Origin: Pseudomonadota bacterium
GTDB lineage: Bacteria > Pseudomonadota > Alphaproteobacteria > Rhodobacterales > Rhodobacteraceae
Length of the DNA stretch: 53,456 nucleotides
Assembly: GCA_018240425.1 (NCBI GenBank)
Contig: JAFEFU010000011.1
Coordinates: forward strand, 1-53,456
Reading direction: 5' to 3'
Of the stretch, positions 43,351-53,456 are shown piece after piece. The translations under genes and the position numbers were made by a program. A model generated the notes under the pieces. It saw only the letters and a program-made list of their open reading frames with translations. It had not been told where the DNA came from and searched no databases. Every line of letters begins with the position of its first letter. Within the stretch, counting starts at the first letter, position 1.

Positions 43351-43842
43351 TTACTTCGCCGGCTGGGCGGCGATCTGGCGGGGCTGGGCGCCGGTGGCCA
43401 GCGGATCTTCCTGGCGCTGGACCGAACCCTCGAAATGGGCGCCCGACTCGATGGCGATGGTCTTGTGGATGATGTCGCCCTCGACCCGCGCCGAGGCGCT
43501 GAGCCGCACCTTCAGCCCGCGCACCCGGCCGACGACCCGGCCATTGACCACGATGTCATCGGCGACGATCTCGCCCTTGATGGTGGCGCTTTCGCCGACG
43601 ATCAGCATGTGGGCGCGGATGTCGCCCTCGACCGCGCCCTCGATCTGCACGTCGCCGGTGGTGCGGACGTTGCCGGTGATCGTCAGGTCCGACGAAAGGA
43701 CCGACGGCGACGGCTTGGGCTTGGAGGTGCTGACGGCATAGTCGCCAAGGGGACGCGGGGCAGGGGCAGTATCGCTCATCACGGGCTTTTCCGGTTCAGG
43801 GGCCTTGGGGCCGGGTTCATTGATCTTGCTTCTAGAAAACAT
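43351..43842 (-). CDS. Bactofilin
   Basis: 163 residues. A disordered, Pro-rich N-terminus (about 1-50) precedes the DUF583 right-handed beta-helix: LTITGNVRTTGDVQIEGAVEGDIRAH, VGESATIKGEIVADDIVVNGRVVG and a closing VEGDIIHKTIAIESGAHFEGSV. It polymerises into cytoskeletal filaments without nucleotide, often at the membrane. The start MFSRSKINEP at 43842 is chosen because earlier in-frame codons fall inside the M23 gene. It overlaps the M23 stop by 11 bases; bactofilin-M23 pairs are common and link the scaffold to peptidoglycan remodelling. Confidence 0.92.
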   Translation of the reverse strand: MFSRSKINEPGPKAPEPEKPVMSDTAPAPRPLGDYAVSTSKPKPSPSVLSSDLTITGNVRTTGDVQIEGAVEGDIRAHMLIVGESATIKGEIVADDIVVNGRVVGRVRGLKVRLSASARVEGDIIHKTIAIESGAHFEGSVQRQEDPLATGAQPRQIAAQPAK

Positions 43843-45148
43843 TCGCTGCTGCCTTGATAAAGCTGAGGGGATTGACCGGCTCGCCGCCGATGCGGACTTC
43901 GTAGTGCAGGTGCGTGCCGGTCGAACGTCCGGTGCTTCCCATATCACCGATCCGGTCCCCGCGCGACACCTTTTCGCCGACGCTGACCTTCACCGCCGAC
44001 AAATGGCCGAAACGGGTCTTGATCCCGTAGGGGTGGGTGATCTCGACCATGTTGCCATAGCCGTTTTCCCAGCCCGCGTGGGTCACGACCCCGTCCGCCG
44101 TCGCATAGATCGGGGTGCCGTAGGCCCCGGCGAGGTCGATCCCGGCGTGCAGCCGGCTCCAGCGCTGGCCGAAGCCCGAGGTGAAGCGGAACGAGGACTT
44201 GATCGGCATGGCCAGGGGGGTCTTCTCGATGGCGATGCGGTAGAGGTTCAGGTTGTCCAGGCCTTCGAGGATCTTCGCCGCGCGCGCCGCATCGGCCTGG
44301 GCCTGGGGCGTGTCGCCGCCGGGAAGCGAGGCGGGGACCAGGGGCTCCCACGGGCCGCCCTGGCCGGAATAGCCGCGCTTGACCTGGGCCAAGAGGGTCT
44401 TGGGATCGATGCCGACCGAGGTGAAGACCTGGTCGAGCGGCTCGACCGAGATCGTCACCGCATCCTCGAGCTGGCTGAAGATCTGGTCGTGGCGCTGTTC
44501 GAGAAGCTTCATCTGGAAGGTGGTGTCGTCGGCCTCGGCGCGGGCCTTTGCCACCTCGGTCTGCATCCCGTCACGCTCGCGCGCGGTCTCGCCCAGTTCG
44601 GCGGTGACCAGCGACAGCGTCTCGCCGACCGCGGCGGCATCGGGGGCGGCGGAATGCGCGGTGCCGCCCGACAGGCGCGCGACCTGAAGCCGGCTGGCGT
44701 CGCGCTCCTTCATCGCCGTGTGCAGCGTCTCCTGGATCAGGCCGATGCCGGTTTCCAGCTCGCGCCGCCGCTGTTCCGAGGCGAGAAGCGCCGATTGCAT
44801 CTGCGAGACCTGGCCAAGCGCCACCGAAAAGCGCGCCTGCGCCGCCGCCGCCTCGGCCGCGCGCAGGTCGCGTTCCTTCGACAGGCTGTCCAGCCGCCCC
44901 TCGAAGGCGATCATCGACTGGCGGGCCTGCTCGCGCGCGTCGCCCGACCCGATCGCCCCGATCATCAGGATGCCGGTGGCCAGCAGCGACCAGGCGACGA
45001 AGACCGCGGTTCCGCCCAGGACCAGCGCCTGCGTCCAGGGGCCAAGCCGCACGAACCGGGTGCCCCGGTCGGATTTCAGGAACAGCCGCTGCTCGGGCAG
45101 GCGCCGCTCGAGCGCCGCCCCCAGGCGGTGGAAAGTTCGGTGTGACAA
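43832..45148 (-). CDS. M23 family peptidase with N-terminal membrane anchor
   Basis: 438 residues from a TTG start (MSHRTFHRLG...). The frame continues 38 codons upstream, but that stretch is low-complexity and unlike the family; the start is therefore moderately certain. A helix near 40-62 anchors it in the inner membrane. A long coiled coil follows (about 75-200, AREQARQSMIAFEGRLDSLSKERDL in part). The LytM domain (about 315-425) has RLHAGIDLAG, THAGWENGYGNMVEI and GTHLHYEVRIGG with the zinc His/Asp set. It cleaves, or as a LytM factor regulates cleavage of, peptidoglycan crosslinks. The bactofilin gene overlaps its end. Confidence 0.88.
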   Translation of the reverse strand: MSHRTFHRLGAALERRLPEQRLFLKSDRGTRFVRLGPWTQALVLGGTAVFVAWSLLATGILMIGAIGSGDAREQARQSMIAFEGRLDSLSKERDLRAAEAAAAQARFSVALGQVSQMQSALLASEQRRRELETGIGLIQETLHTAMKERDASRLQVARLSGGTAHSAAPDAAAVGETLSLVTAELGETARERDGMQTEVAKARAEADDTTFQMKLLEQRHDQIFSQLEDAVTISVEPLDQVFTSVGIDPKTLLAQVKRGYSGQGGPWEPLVPASLPGGDTPQAQADAARAAKILEGLDNLNLYRIAIEKTPLAMPIKSSFRFTSGFGQRWSRLHAGIDLAGAYGTPIYATADGVVTHAGWENGYGNMVEITHPYGIKTRFGHLSAVKVSVGEKVSRGDRIGDMGSTGRSTGTHLHYEVRIGGEPVNPLSFIKAAANVF

Positions 45149-45318
45149 GAGTGAGCCCCCGTCTGTCTGGCAGCTTCCGCAGGCGCCGCCCCGTTCCCCA
45201 ACGGAGGGCCAAGGTGGCGTTAGCAACCCCGGCGGCCCTCGGCAAACGGAATCCCGCGCCACGGGGGCAGGGGGCGGGGGCGGGGCGCCCCTATCGGCGG
45301 CATCTTGCCCAACTCGGC

Positions 45319-46158
45319 CTATTCCCCGGCGGAAAAGGCCTCATCCCCGGCCAGCGGCCAGTAGAAATCGGGCGGCAGCCCCGCCTCGGCGCGCTTTTCG
45401 TCGTTGAAGGGCGGCTTCAGCCCGCCGTGGAAATAGCGGCGCACCAGGGCATGAAACCGCTCCTTCGGGTCGGCGTCGTCGCGCCCGCAGAGGAAGTTGA
45501 ACCATTTCGACCCATAGGCGACATGGCCGACCTCCTCGGCATAGATGACTTCGAGCGCGGCGACAGCCTGTGTCTCGCCCGCTGCGCGAAAGACCTCGAT
45601 CATCCCCGGCGTCACATCCAGCCCCCGCGCCTCGAGGACCATCGGCACCACCGCCAGCCGCCCCGGCAGGTCGGTCGCGGTTTCCTCGGCGGCGCGCCAC
45701 ATGCCGGCATGGGCTGGCAGGGCGCCATAGTGGCTGCCCATCGCTTCAAGACAGTCGCACATCAGGTTGAAATGCTTTGATTCTTCGTCCGCGGCCTTCA
45801 CCCAGTCGTCATAGAAGCCCAGAGGCATCGGCACATGGGCGAAGCGGGCGATGATGTCCCAGTGCAGATCGACGGCGTTCAGTTCGATATGCGCCACCGC
45901 GTGCAGAAGCGCGATCCGCCCGGTCGGGCTGCCGGGGCGGCGGCGCGGCACCTCGCGCGGGGGCAGAAGCTCGGGCCGGGCCGGACGCGCGGGCCGCAAC
46001 GGAGGTTGGGCCTGCCCGACCGGCAGCGGTTGCCCGGCCTCGCGCGCGGCGAACCACGCGGCGGCATGGGCGCGCGACAGGGCGGTCTTGGCCCGCCCGT
46101 CAGCCGTGGTCAGAACCTCGACCGCGCGCTCGGCGAGGCTCGGGTCGGGCGAGTTCAT
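45319..46158 (-). CDS. DUF455 ferritin-like protein
   Basis: 279 residues. A Pro/Arg-rich linker (50-78) separates the N-terminus from a four-helix ferritin-like domain with carboxylate/His metal sites: HIELNAVDL (90-98), DEESKHF (124-130), VLEARGLDV (174-182) and YAEEVGHVAYG (206-216). These could bind a di-iron centre. The family is uncharacterised; it resembles tRNA hydroxylase MiaE in layout. Coupled by ATGA overlap to the BCP peroxiredoxin, hinting at an oxidative-stress or iron link. Confidence 0.85.
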   Translation of the reverse strand: MNSPDPSLAERAVEVLTTADGRAKTALSRAHAAAWFAAREAGQPLPVGQAQPPLRPARPARPELLPPREVPRRRPGSPTGRIALLHAVAHIELNAVDLHWDIIARFAHVPMPLGFYDDWVKAADEESKHFNLMCDCLEAMGSHYGALPAHAGMWRAAEETATDLPGRLAVVPMVLEARGLDVTPGMIEVFRAAGETQAVAALEVIYAEEVGHVAYGSKWFNFLCGRDDADPKERFHALVRRYFHGGLKPPFNDEKRAEAGLPPDFYWPLAGDEAFSAGE

Positions 46159-46631
46159 GCCGGCAGCGCCTTGACGGCGGCCAGAACCTCGGCGGCGTGA
46201 CCCGAGACCCTGACCTTCGGCCAGATGCGCGCGACCGTGCCGTCGCCGCCGATCAGGAAGGTCGTCCGGGCGATTCCCTCGAACCTGCGGCCGTACATCG
46301 ACTTCTCACCCCAGACGCCGTAGCGCTCGCAGGTGTCCGCCCCCTCGTCCGAGGCAAGGATGATCCCCAGCCCGTGCTTGCGGCAGAACTTGTCATGAGC
46401 GGCCACCCCGTCCTTCGAGAGGCCGATCACCACAGCCCCCGCCGCCGCGAACGCGGGCGCGAGGCGGGTGAAGTCGATCGCCTCGGTCGTGCAGCCCGGC
46501 GTGTCGTCCTTGGGGTAGAAATAGAGGACGATCTTCTGCGGCCGCAGCGCCGACAGGCTGACGGTGCCGCCGCCGTCGCGGGGCAGGGTGAAGTCGGGCG
46601 CGGCAGAGCCTTCGGCGATCATGGTGCGCAA
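46155..46631 (-). CDS. bcp: Thioredoxin-dependent peroxiredoxin (BCP)
   Basis: 158 residues. Peroxidatic Cys47 lies in TPGCTTEA (44-51). The PRX fold is complete: APDFTLP, KIVLYFYPKDD, VVIGLSKDG, RTTFLIGGDGTVARIWPKV. The usual resolving Cys five residues after the peroxidatic one is Ile52 here, so it is either a 1-Cys enzyme or uses Cys83 or Cys101. It reduces hydroperoxides in the cytoplasm. The ATG at 46622 (MIAEGS) is an alternative start. Confidence 0.93.
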   Translation of the reverse strand: MRTMIAEGSAAPDFTLPRDGGGTVSLSALRPQKIVLYFYPKDDTPGCTTEAIDFTRLAPAFAAAGAVVIGLSKDGVAAHDKFCRKHGLGIILASDEGADTCERYGVWGEKSMYGRRFEGIARTTFLIGGDGTVARIWPKVRVSGHAAEVLAAVKALPA

Positions 46632-46635
46632 TCCT

Positions 46636-46664
46636 TTGCCATTGGTCAGGCTATCCGTTTTAAT
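46636..46664 (+). promoter_or_regulatory. Sigma70-type promoter for the AsmA-like gene
   Basis: TTGCCA (46636-46641) and TTTAAT (46659-46664) with an exact 17-base spacer, in an AT-rich patch between divergent genes. Transcription would start near 46671, leaving a 5' leader of about 68 bases. Confidence 0.55.
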
Positions 46665-46738
46665 CCGCTTTCCGGGAAGTTAAAGGGAGCGGGTCATCCT
46701 GAACCGCGATTTCCGTCGGGCAGGGGCTACGGGACCAC

Positions 46739-49700
46739 ATGTCGGCGGCTAACAGCAGGAAAAGTGACGATAATCCGCCGCCGGGCCGGGGCGGAGGCGG
46801 GCGGGCCGGCCATGTCGGCGCCTGGCTGTCGCTGGGGCTGGCGATTCTGGCCGTGGTGGTGGCGCTGGTCGGCCTTGGCCTCTCGGGGCGCAGCATCCCC
46901 TTGCCCGGTGCCGCCGTCGCCATGATCGAGGCGCGCGCCAATGCCGCGCTCGACGGACGGGCGCGGGTGCTGATCGGGGGCGGCGATCTGGTGGTCAGCC
47001 CCGGCTTCGTGCCCCAGATCCGGCTGGCCGACGTGATCCTGACCGCGCCCGGAGGCCGCCAGCTGGTGGCCGTCGCTGACCTGCGCACCGCGCTTGACGG
47101 GCAGGGGCTTCTGCGCGGCCAGCTTCTTCCGGCGCGCCTGACGCTGCGCGGCGCCCATGTGGCGATCCAGCGCCGCCCCGACGGCACGCTCGACGTGGCC
47201 CCGGCGGCGCAGGGCTTTTCCGGGGTGCGTCAGAGCCCCTCCCAGATCCTCGACGCGGTCGATCGCACCTTCGCCCTGCCGGCCCTGAGCCGGCTGAGCG
47301 AGATCTCGGTCGAGGGCCTTTCGGTCCTGCTCGACGACCGGCGCTCGCTTCAGGTCTGGACGCTCGCGGACGGCGACATGCGGCTGGTGCAGTCGGCCGG
47401 CGCGCTGACCGCCGATGTCAGCTTCTCGATCGGCGGGCAGACCGCCCAGGCGCTGCGCGCGGGGTCCGGCGGGCCGGTCTCGGACAGTGCCCTGCCGCCG
47501 GGCGCATCCGACGGGATGGCGCGCGCGGTCCTGCACCTCGTCTCGGACAAGACCAGTTCGGCGGCGCAGGCCCGGCTCGACGTCACCGGCATCCCGGCCC
47601 GCGACCTGGCGCTTCAGGTTCCGGCGATCACCTGGCTCTCGGTGGTCGATGCGCCGATCTCGGGGCAGCTTGACACCAGCCTCGGGCCCGATGGCGCGCT
47701 GGGGCCGCTGACGGCGCAGATATCGCTTGGCGCAGGGGCGCTGCGGCCCAACCGCCAGGCCCGCCCGGTCCCGTTCGAGGGCGCCGACCTCGGCCTGACC
47801 TACGATCCGGCGCGGGCCGAACTGGCCCTGACCCGCCTGACCCTGCGCAGCGCCGCCCTGAACGCGGGCGCCAGCGGCAAGGCCTGGCTGCGTCAGATGG
47901 AGACCGGCCTTCCGCGCCAGCTGGTCGGCCAGATCGCTCTGGACGCGCTGAACGCCGGCCCCGAGGGGCTGTTTGCCGGGCCGGTATCGGTCGGGCGCGG
48001 CACGCTGGACTTCCAGCTTGACCTCGACCCGTTCCGGCTGACCATCGGGCAGTTCGCGCTTCTCGACCAGGGCAACCGCATCCGTGGCAAGGGAGTGGTG
48101 ACGGCGGGCGACAAGGGCTGGTCGGTGGCGCTCGATGCCGGCGTCGACCGGATCGACACCGGCAGGGTGCTGGCGCTCTGGCCCCTGGCGGCGATCCCGC
48201 GCACCCGCGACTGGCTGGCGCAGAATGTCCACGCCGGCACCCTTGGCGACGTGCACGGCGCCTTGCGCCTTGCCCCGGGCGAAAAGCCGCGCTTCGGCCT
48301 CGACTTCCGCTTCTCGGACGCCACGGTCAGCTTCCTGCGGGCGATGCCGCCGATCACCGGGGGGGCGGGACATGCGACGATCAAGGCCGACGCCTTCACC
48401 CTGGTGGCCGAAAAGGGCACCGTGACCCCGCCCGAGGGCGGTGCGCTCGCCATCGACGGATCGGTCGTGAGCATTCCCGACATTACCGAGATTCCCGCCC
48501 GGCTGGGCGTCGACCTCAGGACCGCCGGCACGGTTCAGGCGACGCTGTCGATCCTCGACCAGCCGCCGCTTGGCCTTTTGACCAGGGCCGGGCTGGGGAC
48601 CGATCTGGCCCAGGGTCAGGCCACGGTCGTCGCCCGCCTCGGCCTGCCGCTGATCCACGGCCTGCTCGCCAAGGACGTGGACTACCGCGCCAGCGCCACC
48701 CTCGCGGGCGTCTCGTCCGACAGGCTGGTGCGCAACCGCACCCTTGCCGCCGACCGGCTCGAGGTCGAGGCGACGCGCGCGGGCATCCGTATTTCGGGCG
48801 ACGCGACGCTGGACGGTGTGCCGCTCAAGGGCGCCTGGTCCGAAGCCTTCGGGCCAGAGAACGCCGGCAAGAGCCAGGTCGAGGGCACCATCGAACTGTC
48901 GCCAGCCACCCTTTCGGCCTTCGCCATCGGCCTGCCCAAGGGCGCGGTCGCCGGGCAGGGGCAGGGCAGGATCGCCGTCGATCTGGCGCGCGGCCAGCCG
49001 CCCGCCTACCGGCTGGAAAGCGACCTGGTCGGGCTGACCCTGCAGATCCCCGAAGTGGGCTGGACCAAGGGCGCCGACCGGCCCGGCCACCTTCTGGTCA
49101 CGGGAACCCTCGGGATGCCCGCCACCATCGACCGGCTGGAACTTTCGGGCGAGGGGCTGGAGGCGAAGGGAAAGGTGGTGCTGAAACAGGACAACAGCCT
49201 CGATCACGCCGATTTCGCCGGCATGACCTTGCGCAACTGGTTCAAGGGCGACCTCACCCTGACCGGGCGCGGCAAGGGCAAGCCGGTCGCGGTGAACGTG
49301 ACCGCAGGCAGCGCCGACATCCGCCGCGCGACCTTCGGCCCGCCCCGGCCGGCCGGGGACAGCGACGCCCCGATCAGGATCGCGCTGGACAAGCTGACGA
49401 TCACCGACACGCTGGCCCTGACCGGCTTTCGCGGCAGCTTCGCGACCGCCGGGGGCTTTCACGGCGACTTTGCCGGGCAGGTCAACGGCAGCGCGCCGAT
49501 TTCCGGGGTGCTGGCGCCAGCGGCCAACGGGCGCAGCGCCTTCCGCATCGAGGCCGAGGACGCGGGACTGGCGCTGGCCTCGTCGGGCATCTACGACAGT
49601 GGCCGCGGCGGGCGTCTGAGCCTGGTCCTCGCCCCCCGCGACGCGCCCGGCACCTATGACGGCGCCCTGTCGGTGCGCGGCATCCGCGTCGTCCACGCCC

Positions 49701-50131
49701 CGGCGCTGGCCAGCCTTCTCGACGCGGTGTCGGTCGTGGGCCTCATCCAGCAGCTCCAGGGTGAGGGGATCGTCTTTTCCGATGTCACCGGGCGCTTCCT
49801 CCTGACCCCTGAGGCGGTCGAGATCGAGCAGGGCTCGGCGGTCGGCGCCTCGCTCGGCGTGTCGGCGGCGGGGGTCTACCGCACCGCCGACAAGGTGCTC
49901 GACCTGCAGGGCGTCATCTCGCCGGTCTATCTGGTCAACGGCATCGGGCAGATCTTCTCGCACCAGCGCGATGGCCTTTTCGGCTTCAACTACACGCTGA
50001 AGGGGCCGAAGGATGCGCCGCGCGTGTCGGTCAATCCCCTGTCGATCCTCACCCCCGGCATGTTCCGCGACCTGTTCCGCAAGGCGCCTCCGACCATTGC
50101 CGGCACCCCGCCCGAGACGCCCGCGCCATGA
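46739..50131 (+). CDS. Large AsmA-like / DUF3971 envelope protein (YhdP-type)
   Basis: 1130 residues. Short polar N-terminus, one transmembrane helix (about 28-50), then a very long repetitive beta-rich periplasmic body with many LxLxxG strands. The C-terminal AsmA_2-type region has [31 protein letters not shown] in overlapping pieces and [18 protein letters not shown], the recognisable YhdP ending. Members are thought to form bridges that move phospholipid between inner and outer membranes. The stop overlaps queA (ATGA). The Pro-rich last residues are unconserved. Confidence 0.88.
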   Translation: MSAANSRKSDDNPPPGRGGGGRAGHVGAWLSLGLAILAVVVALVGLGLSGRSIPLPGAAVAMIEARANAALDGRARVLIGGGDLVVSPGFVPQIRLADVILTAPGGRQLVAVADLRTALDGQGLLRGQLLPARLTLRGAHVAIQRRPDGTLDVAPAAQGFSGVRQSPSQILDAVDRTFALPALSRLSEISVEGLSVLLDDRRSLQVWTLADGDMRLVQSAGALTADVSFSIGGQTAQALRAGSGGPVSDSALPPGASDGMARAVLHLVSDKTSSAAQARLDVTGIPARDLALQVPAITWLSVVDAPISGQLDTSLGPDGALGPLTAQISLGAGALRPNRQARPVPFEGADLGLTYDPARAELALTRLTLRSAALNAGASGKAWLRQMETGLPRQLVGQIALDALNAGPEGLFAGPVSVGRGTLDFQLDLDPFRLTIGQFALLDQGNRIRGKGVVTAGDKGWSVALDAGVDRIDTGRVLALWPLAAIPRTRDWLAQNVHAGTLGDVHGALRLAPGEKPRFGLDFRFSDATVSFLRAMPPITGGAGHATIKADAFTLVAEKGTVTPPEGGALAIDGSVVSIPDITEIPARLGVDLRTAGTVQATLSILDQPPLGLLTRAGLGTDLAQGQATVVARLGLPLIHGLLAKDVDYRASATLAGVSSDRLVRNRTLAADRLEVEATRAGIRISGDATLDGVPLKGAWSEAFGPENAGKSQVEGTIELSPATLSAFAIGLPKGAVAGQGQGRIAVDLARGQPPAYRLESDLVGLTLQIPEVGWTKGADRPGHLLVTGTLGMPATIDRLELSGEGLEAKGKVVLKQDNSLDHADFAGMTLRNWFKGDLTLTGRGKGKPVAVNVTAGSADIRRATFGPPRPAGDSDAPIRIALDKLTITDTLALTGFRGSFATAGGFHGDFAGQVNGSAPISGVLAPAANGRSAFRIEAEDAGLALASSGIYDSGRGGRLSLVLAPRDAPGTYDGALSVRGIRVVHAPALASLLDAVSVVGLIQQLQGEGIVFSDVTGRFLLTPEAVEIEQGSAVGASLGVSAAGVYRTADKVLDLQGVISPVYLVNGIGQIFSHQRDGLFGFNYTLKGPKDAPRVSVNPLSILTPGMFRDLFRKAPPTIAGTPPETPAP

Positions 50132-51174
50132 AGCTCTCCGACTTCGACTTCGACCTGCCCGAGACGCTGATCGCGACAAGGCCCGCCCGCCCGCGCAGCG
50201 CCGCCCGGCTTCTGGTGGCCGAGGGCGGGGCGATCCGCGACCTTCACGTCCGCGACCTGACCGGGGTGCTGCGCCCCGGCGACCGTCTGGTCCTGAACGA
50301 CACCCGCGTCATTCCCGCACGCCTGTCGGGCACCCGCCGCCGCGCGACCAGGCAGGGCGAGGCGGTGGCCCATGTCGAGGTGACGCTGCTCGAGCCGCGC
50401 CCCCACGGGCTCTGGGCGGCGCTGGCCAAACCCCTGCGCAAGCTGAAGGAGGGCGAGGAGATCGTCTTTTCTCCCCGGCTTGCCGCCCGCATCGAACGGA
50501 TCGCCGACGGCCGGATGGACCTGGCCTTCAACCTGGCCGGCCCCGACTTCGACGCGGCCCTGGCCGAGGCGGGCGAGATGCCGCTGCCCCCCTACATCGC
50601 GGCGCTGCGCCCCCCGGACGCGCAGGACCGCGAGGATTACCAGACCGTCTGGGCCGTGAAGTCCGGCGCCGTCGCCGCGCCCACCGCCTCGCTTCACTTC
50701 GACGCGGACCTCCTTTCGGCCCTCGCCGCCCGTGGCGTCGCCTTCACCCATGTCACGCTCCATGTCGGCGCCGGCACCTTCCTGCCGGTCAAGGTCGAGG
50801 ATGTGACCACCCACCGGATGCACGCCGAATGGGGCGAGGTCAGCGAACGGGCGGCGGCCGAGATCAACGCGACGAAGGCCGCCGGCGGGCGGGTGATCCC
50901 CGTCGGCACCACCGCGCTGCGCCTGATCGAAAGCGCGGCGCGCTCGGGGCGGATGGAGCCCTGGCGCGGCCCGACCGACATCTTCATCTACCCCGGCTTC
51001 CGTTTCACCATCACCGACGCGCTGATGACCAACTTCCACCTGCCGAAGTCAACGCTCCTGATGCTGGTCTCGGCACTGATGGGCCAGGAGCGCATCCGCG
51101 GCATCTATGCCCATGCCATCGCCGAAGGATACAGGTTCTTCTCCTACGGCGATGCGTCGCTGCTGGTTCCATGA
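50128..51174 (+). CDS. queA: S-adenosylmethionine:tRNA ribosyltransferase-isomerase QueA
   Basis: 348 residues, the usual length. Transfers and isomerises the ribosyl moiety of SAM to preQ1-modified tRNA, giving epoxyqueuosine. Signatures: [24 protein letters not shown] at the N-terminus, [49 protein letters not shown] in pieces, and [31 protein letters not shown] and [17 protein letters not shown]. The upstream AsmA-like gene overlaps by 4 bases. Confidence 0.96.
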   Translation: MKLSDFDFDLPETLIATRPARPRSAARLLVAEGGAIRDLHVRDLTGVLRPGDRLVLNDTRVIPARLSGTRRRATRQGEAVAHVEVTLLEPRPHGLWAALAKPLRKLKEGEEIVFSPRLAARIERIADGRMDLAFNLAGPDFDAALAEAGEMPLPPYIAALRPPDAQDREDYQTVWAVKSGAVAAPTASLHFDADLLSALAARGVAFTHVTLHVGAGTFLPVKVEDVTTHRMHAEWGEVSERAAAEINATKAAGGRVIPVGTTALRLIESAARSGRMEPWRGPTDIFIYPGFRFTITDALMTNFHLPKSTLLMLVSALMGQERIRGIYAHAIAEGYRFFSYGDASLLVP

Positions 51175-51256
51175 CGAATTCGGCCTATGCTTGGTCGGGA
51201 CGGCGCGACCCGGACGCAGGTCGTCGGGCTAGAGCAGGGACAAAAAGGATCGGGCA

Positions 51257-52501
51257 ATGCTGACTGTTCTGCGCAATTCCTGGGCGCTTCTTCTGGGCGT
51301 GATGCTGCTGATGCTCGGCAACGGCATCCAGGGCACGCTGCTCGGCATCCGCGGCAAGATCGAGGGGTTCAGCCCGCTCGACATGTCGGTGGTGATGTCG
51401 GCCTATTACGCGGGCTTCCTCTTCGGCTCGCGCCTCGCGCCCGAGATGATCCGCCGCGTCGGCCATGTGCGGGTGTTCGCGGCGCTTGGCTCGATGGTTT
51501 CGGCGGCGCTGGTCCTCTATCCGGTCGCCCTCGACTGGATGGCCTGGTCGGCGCTGCGCGTCCTGGTGGGGTTCTGCTTTTCCGGCATCTACATCACCTC
51601 GGAAAGCTGGCTGAACTCGTCCTCCAGCAACGAGACCCGCGGCCAGGCGCTGTCGGCCTACATGATCATGCAGATGGTCGGCATCATCGCCTCGCAGGCG
51701 CTCCTGAACCTCAGCGACCCCGGCGGGTTCGACCTGTTCGTGATCTCGTCGGTCCTCGTCTCCATCGCCTTCACGCCGATCCTCCTGTCGGCCGGCCAGG
51801 CCCCGGCGTTCGAGCGCACCAAGCCCCTGCCCATCATCAAGCTGTTCCAGACCTCGCCCCTGGGCTGCGTCGGCATGTTCCTGATGGGGGGCGTCTTCTC
51901 CGCCCAGTTCGGCATGGCCTCGGTCTGGGGTTCCGAGGTCGGCCTCTCGGTCAGGAACCTGTCGATCTTCGTCGGCTCGATCTATGTGGGCGGACTGGTC
52001 CTGCAATATCCGATCGGCTGGGCCTCGGACCGCATCGACCGCCGCCAGCTGATCATGGGGCTGGCCGCCTTCGGCGCGCTCGTGACCTTTGCCGGCGTGG
52101 TCCTGCCCTGGAGCCTGCCGGTCCTCGTCGCCATCGGCTTCTTCTCGGGCGGCGTGTCGAACCCGATCTATTCGCTGCTCGTCGCCTATGTGAACGACTA
52201 TCTCGACCGCACCGAGATGGCCGGAGCCTCGGCGGGGCTTCTCTTCATCAACGGCCTTGGCGCCATCGGCGGGCCGATCCTGACCGGCTGGTTCATGGGC
52301 CGCTTCGGGGCAGGGGGCTATTTCCTGTTCATGGCGCTGCTCTTTGCCGGGATCGCCACCTATGCGCTGTGGCGGATGGGCCGGCGCCATGCCCAGATGT
52401 TCGTGCCCGCCCGCTTCCGTCCGCTGTCGCCCACCGCCTCGGCGGTCGCGGTCGAGGCGGCGATCGAGGACCGCGCCGACCACCCGCCGCCGGCCGAGTG
52501 A
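51257..52501 (+). CDS. MFS transporter
   Basis: 414 residues, about 12 helices. MSAYYAGFLFGSRLAPEMIRRVGHVRVF matches the family loop 2-3 region in weakened form, ALRVLVGFCFSGIYITSESWLN is helix 4, and GWASDRIDRRQLIMGLAAFGAL is the loop 8-9 motif. The C-terminus is a polar tail. It resembles the YcaD-like group often found near queA in alphaproteobacteria. No substrate can be assigned. It starts 82 bases after queA. Confidence 0.88.
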   Translation: MLTVLRNSWALLLGVMLLMLGNGIQGTLLGIRGKIEGFSPLDMSVVMSAYYAGFLFGSRLAPEMIRRVGHVRVFAALGSMVSAALVLYPVALDWMAWSALRVLVGFCFSGIYITSESWLNSSSSNETRGQALSAYMIMQMVGIIASQALLNLSDPGGFDLFVISSVLVSIAFTPILLSAGQAPAFERTKPLPIIKLFQTSPLGCVGMFLMGGVFSAQFGMASVWGSEVGLSVRNLSIFVGSIYVGGLVLQYPIGWASDRIDRRQLIMGLAAFGALVTFAGVVLPWSLPVLVAIGFFSGGVSNPIYSLLVAYVNDYLDRTEMAGASAGLLFINGLGAIGGPILTGWFMGRFGAGGYFLFMALLFAGIATYALWRMGRRHAQMFVPARFRPLSPTASAVAVEAAIEDRADHPPPAE

Positions 52502-52560
52502 CCGCTGGCCGCGTCAAGGCTGGCCAAACCCGCGCGAACCTGCAAGTCTGTCCCTGACGG

Positions 52561-53142
52561 ATGGGGGACGGCATGGGACGGACGGACGAGGTTCTGGACT
52601 ACTGGCTTGAAACCGTCGGCCCGGACGGCTGGTTCGTCGCGGTGCCCGAGGTCGACGCCGAGATCACCCGCCGCTTCCGCGGTCTGTGGCAGGAGGTCGC
52701 CGACGGTGGCCTCATCCAGTGGCACAAGGATGCCCGCGCCTGCCTCGCCTATCTGATCGTCGCCGACCAGTTCCCGCGCAACATGTTTCGCGGCGACCCG
52801 CGCTCGTTCGCGACCGACGCCGCCGCCCGCGACGCGGCCCGCGACGCCATCGCCCGCGGGCTGGATCTTGCCGCCGGCGAACCCGAGCGGGCCTTTTTCT
52901 ACCTGCCGTTCGAACATTCCGAAAACCCGGCCGACCAGGACTGGTCGGTGGCGCTGATGACCGCGCGCCTGACCTCCGACCCCGGCCATGCGCTTCACGC
53001 CCGCGCCCACCGCGAGATCATCCGCCGCTTCGGCCGCTTTCCCTATCGGAATGGCGCACTTGGCCGGACATCAAGCCCGGCCGAGACCGAGTTCATGGCC
53101 GCCGGCGGCTATGGGGCCATCGTCCGCGAACTGGGCGGCTGA
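52561..53142 (+). CDS. DUF924 family protein
   Basis: 193 residues. The family pattern is clear: VLDYWLE, WFVAVPEVDAEITRRF, CLAYLIVADQFPRNMFRGDPRSFATD, FFYLPFEHSENPADQ and HREIIRRFGRFPYRNGALGR. All-helical, cytoplasmic, TPR-like fold; function unknown. ATG 52573 is an equally possible start. It stands alone before the dihydrolipoyl dehydrogenase gene. Confidence 0.88.
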   Translation: MGDGMGRTDEVLDYWLETVGPDGWFVAVPEVDAEITRRFRGLWQEVADGGLIQWHKDARACLAYLIVADQFPRNMFRGDPRSFATDAAARDAARDAIARGLDLAAGEPERAFFYLPFEHSENPADQDWSVALMTARLTSDPGHALHARAHREIIRRFGRFPYRNGALGRTSSPAETEFMAAGGYGAIVRELGG

Positions 53143-53200
53143 CCATGCGCGCCGTGCGGATCCAGCCCGGAAATCACGCGAGTTGATCGAATCCCGAAAA

Positions 53201-53456
<256 letters not shown>

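Noticed and set aside
46727..50179. 1150-residue open frame on the minus strand
   Set aside because: It mirrors the AsmA-like gene, which has a membrane helix and the YhdP-type ending; the mirror protein is compositional noise.

Overview
The window looks like a chromosomal segment of a high-GC alphaproteobacterium, most likely Rhodobacteraceae in the broad sense. The codon use is strongly G/C at third positions throughout. The periplasmic-binding-protein and MalFGK/RbsABC transport operons, the bactofilin/M23 pair and the GTG/TTG starts fit that family. This placement is inference from protein character, because no rRNA or other marker is present. I saw no tRNA, rRNA, CRISPR array, insertion sequence or phage gene. 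Genes are packed with many ATGA and TGATG overlaps, and no gene-free stretch exceeds about 260 bases.

Region 1 (1-7003) is a redox island. A divergent two-component system (sensor kinase cut by the window edge, OmpR-type regulator) faces a PepSY protein, a cytochrome b561, a DUF2271 protein, a large fusion of PepSY transmembrane segments with flavodoxin and FAD/NADPH reductase domains, and an ApbE flavin transferase. Electrons would run from cytoplasmic NADPH through FAD, FMN and membrane haem to a covalently flavinylated periplasmic DUF2271 protein. Related 7-base repeats sit upstream of both the first gene and the DUF2271 gene.

Region 2 (7058-17631) encodes a near-complete oxidative L-fucose pathway: mutarotase, IclR regulator, two SDR dehydrogenases, lactonase, RbsABC-type transporter, fuconate dehydratase, diketo-deoxyfuconate hydrolase, and an L-lactate dehydrogenase that would consume the lactate produced.

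Region 3 (17644-34528) is a second catabolic island around an RpiR regulator. It carries CutC, an MFS transporter, two M81 (MlrC-like) metallopeptidases, a cytoplasmic GH20 hexosaminidase, an SDR, an NTF2-like protein, a D-threonine-aldolase/D-serine-dehydratase-like PLP enzyme, a ROK kinase, a Gfo/Idh oxidoreductase and a complete MalFGK-type ABC transporter. A repeated GAAAAT...TTTC element marks its promoters. Its substrate is not known to me; an amino-sugar conjugate carrying an amide or D-amino acid is one possibility.

Region 4 (34790-37842) is a FecR-domain protein coupled to a CHASE2 adenylate cyclase. Region 5 (37848-43311) is an envelope glycan cluster: a GT87 glycosyltransferase, a UbiA-family protein with the motif of decaprenyl-phosphate phosphoribosyltransferase, an EmrE-like flippase, an extended SDR and an arylsulfotransferase-like membrane protein. 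Region 6 (43351-53456) is mostly housekeeping: bactofilin, M23 peptidase, a DUF455 ferritin-like protein, BCP peroxiredoxin, an AsmA-like giant protein, QueA, an MFS transporter, a DUF924 protein and the start of a dihydrolipoyl dehydrogenase.
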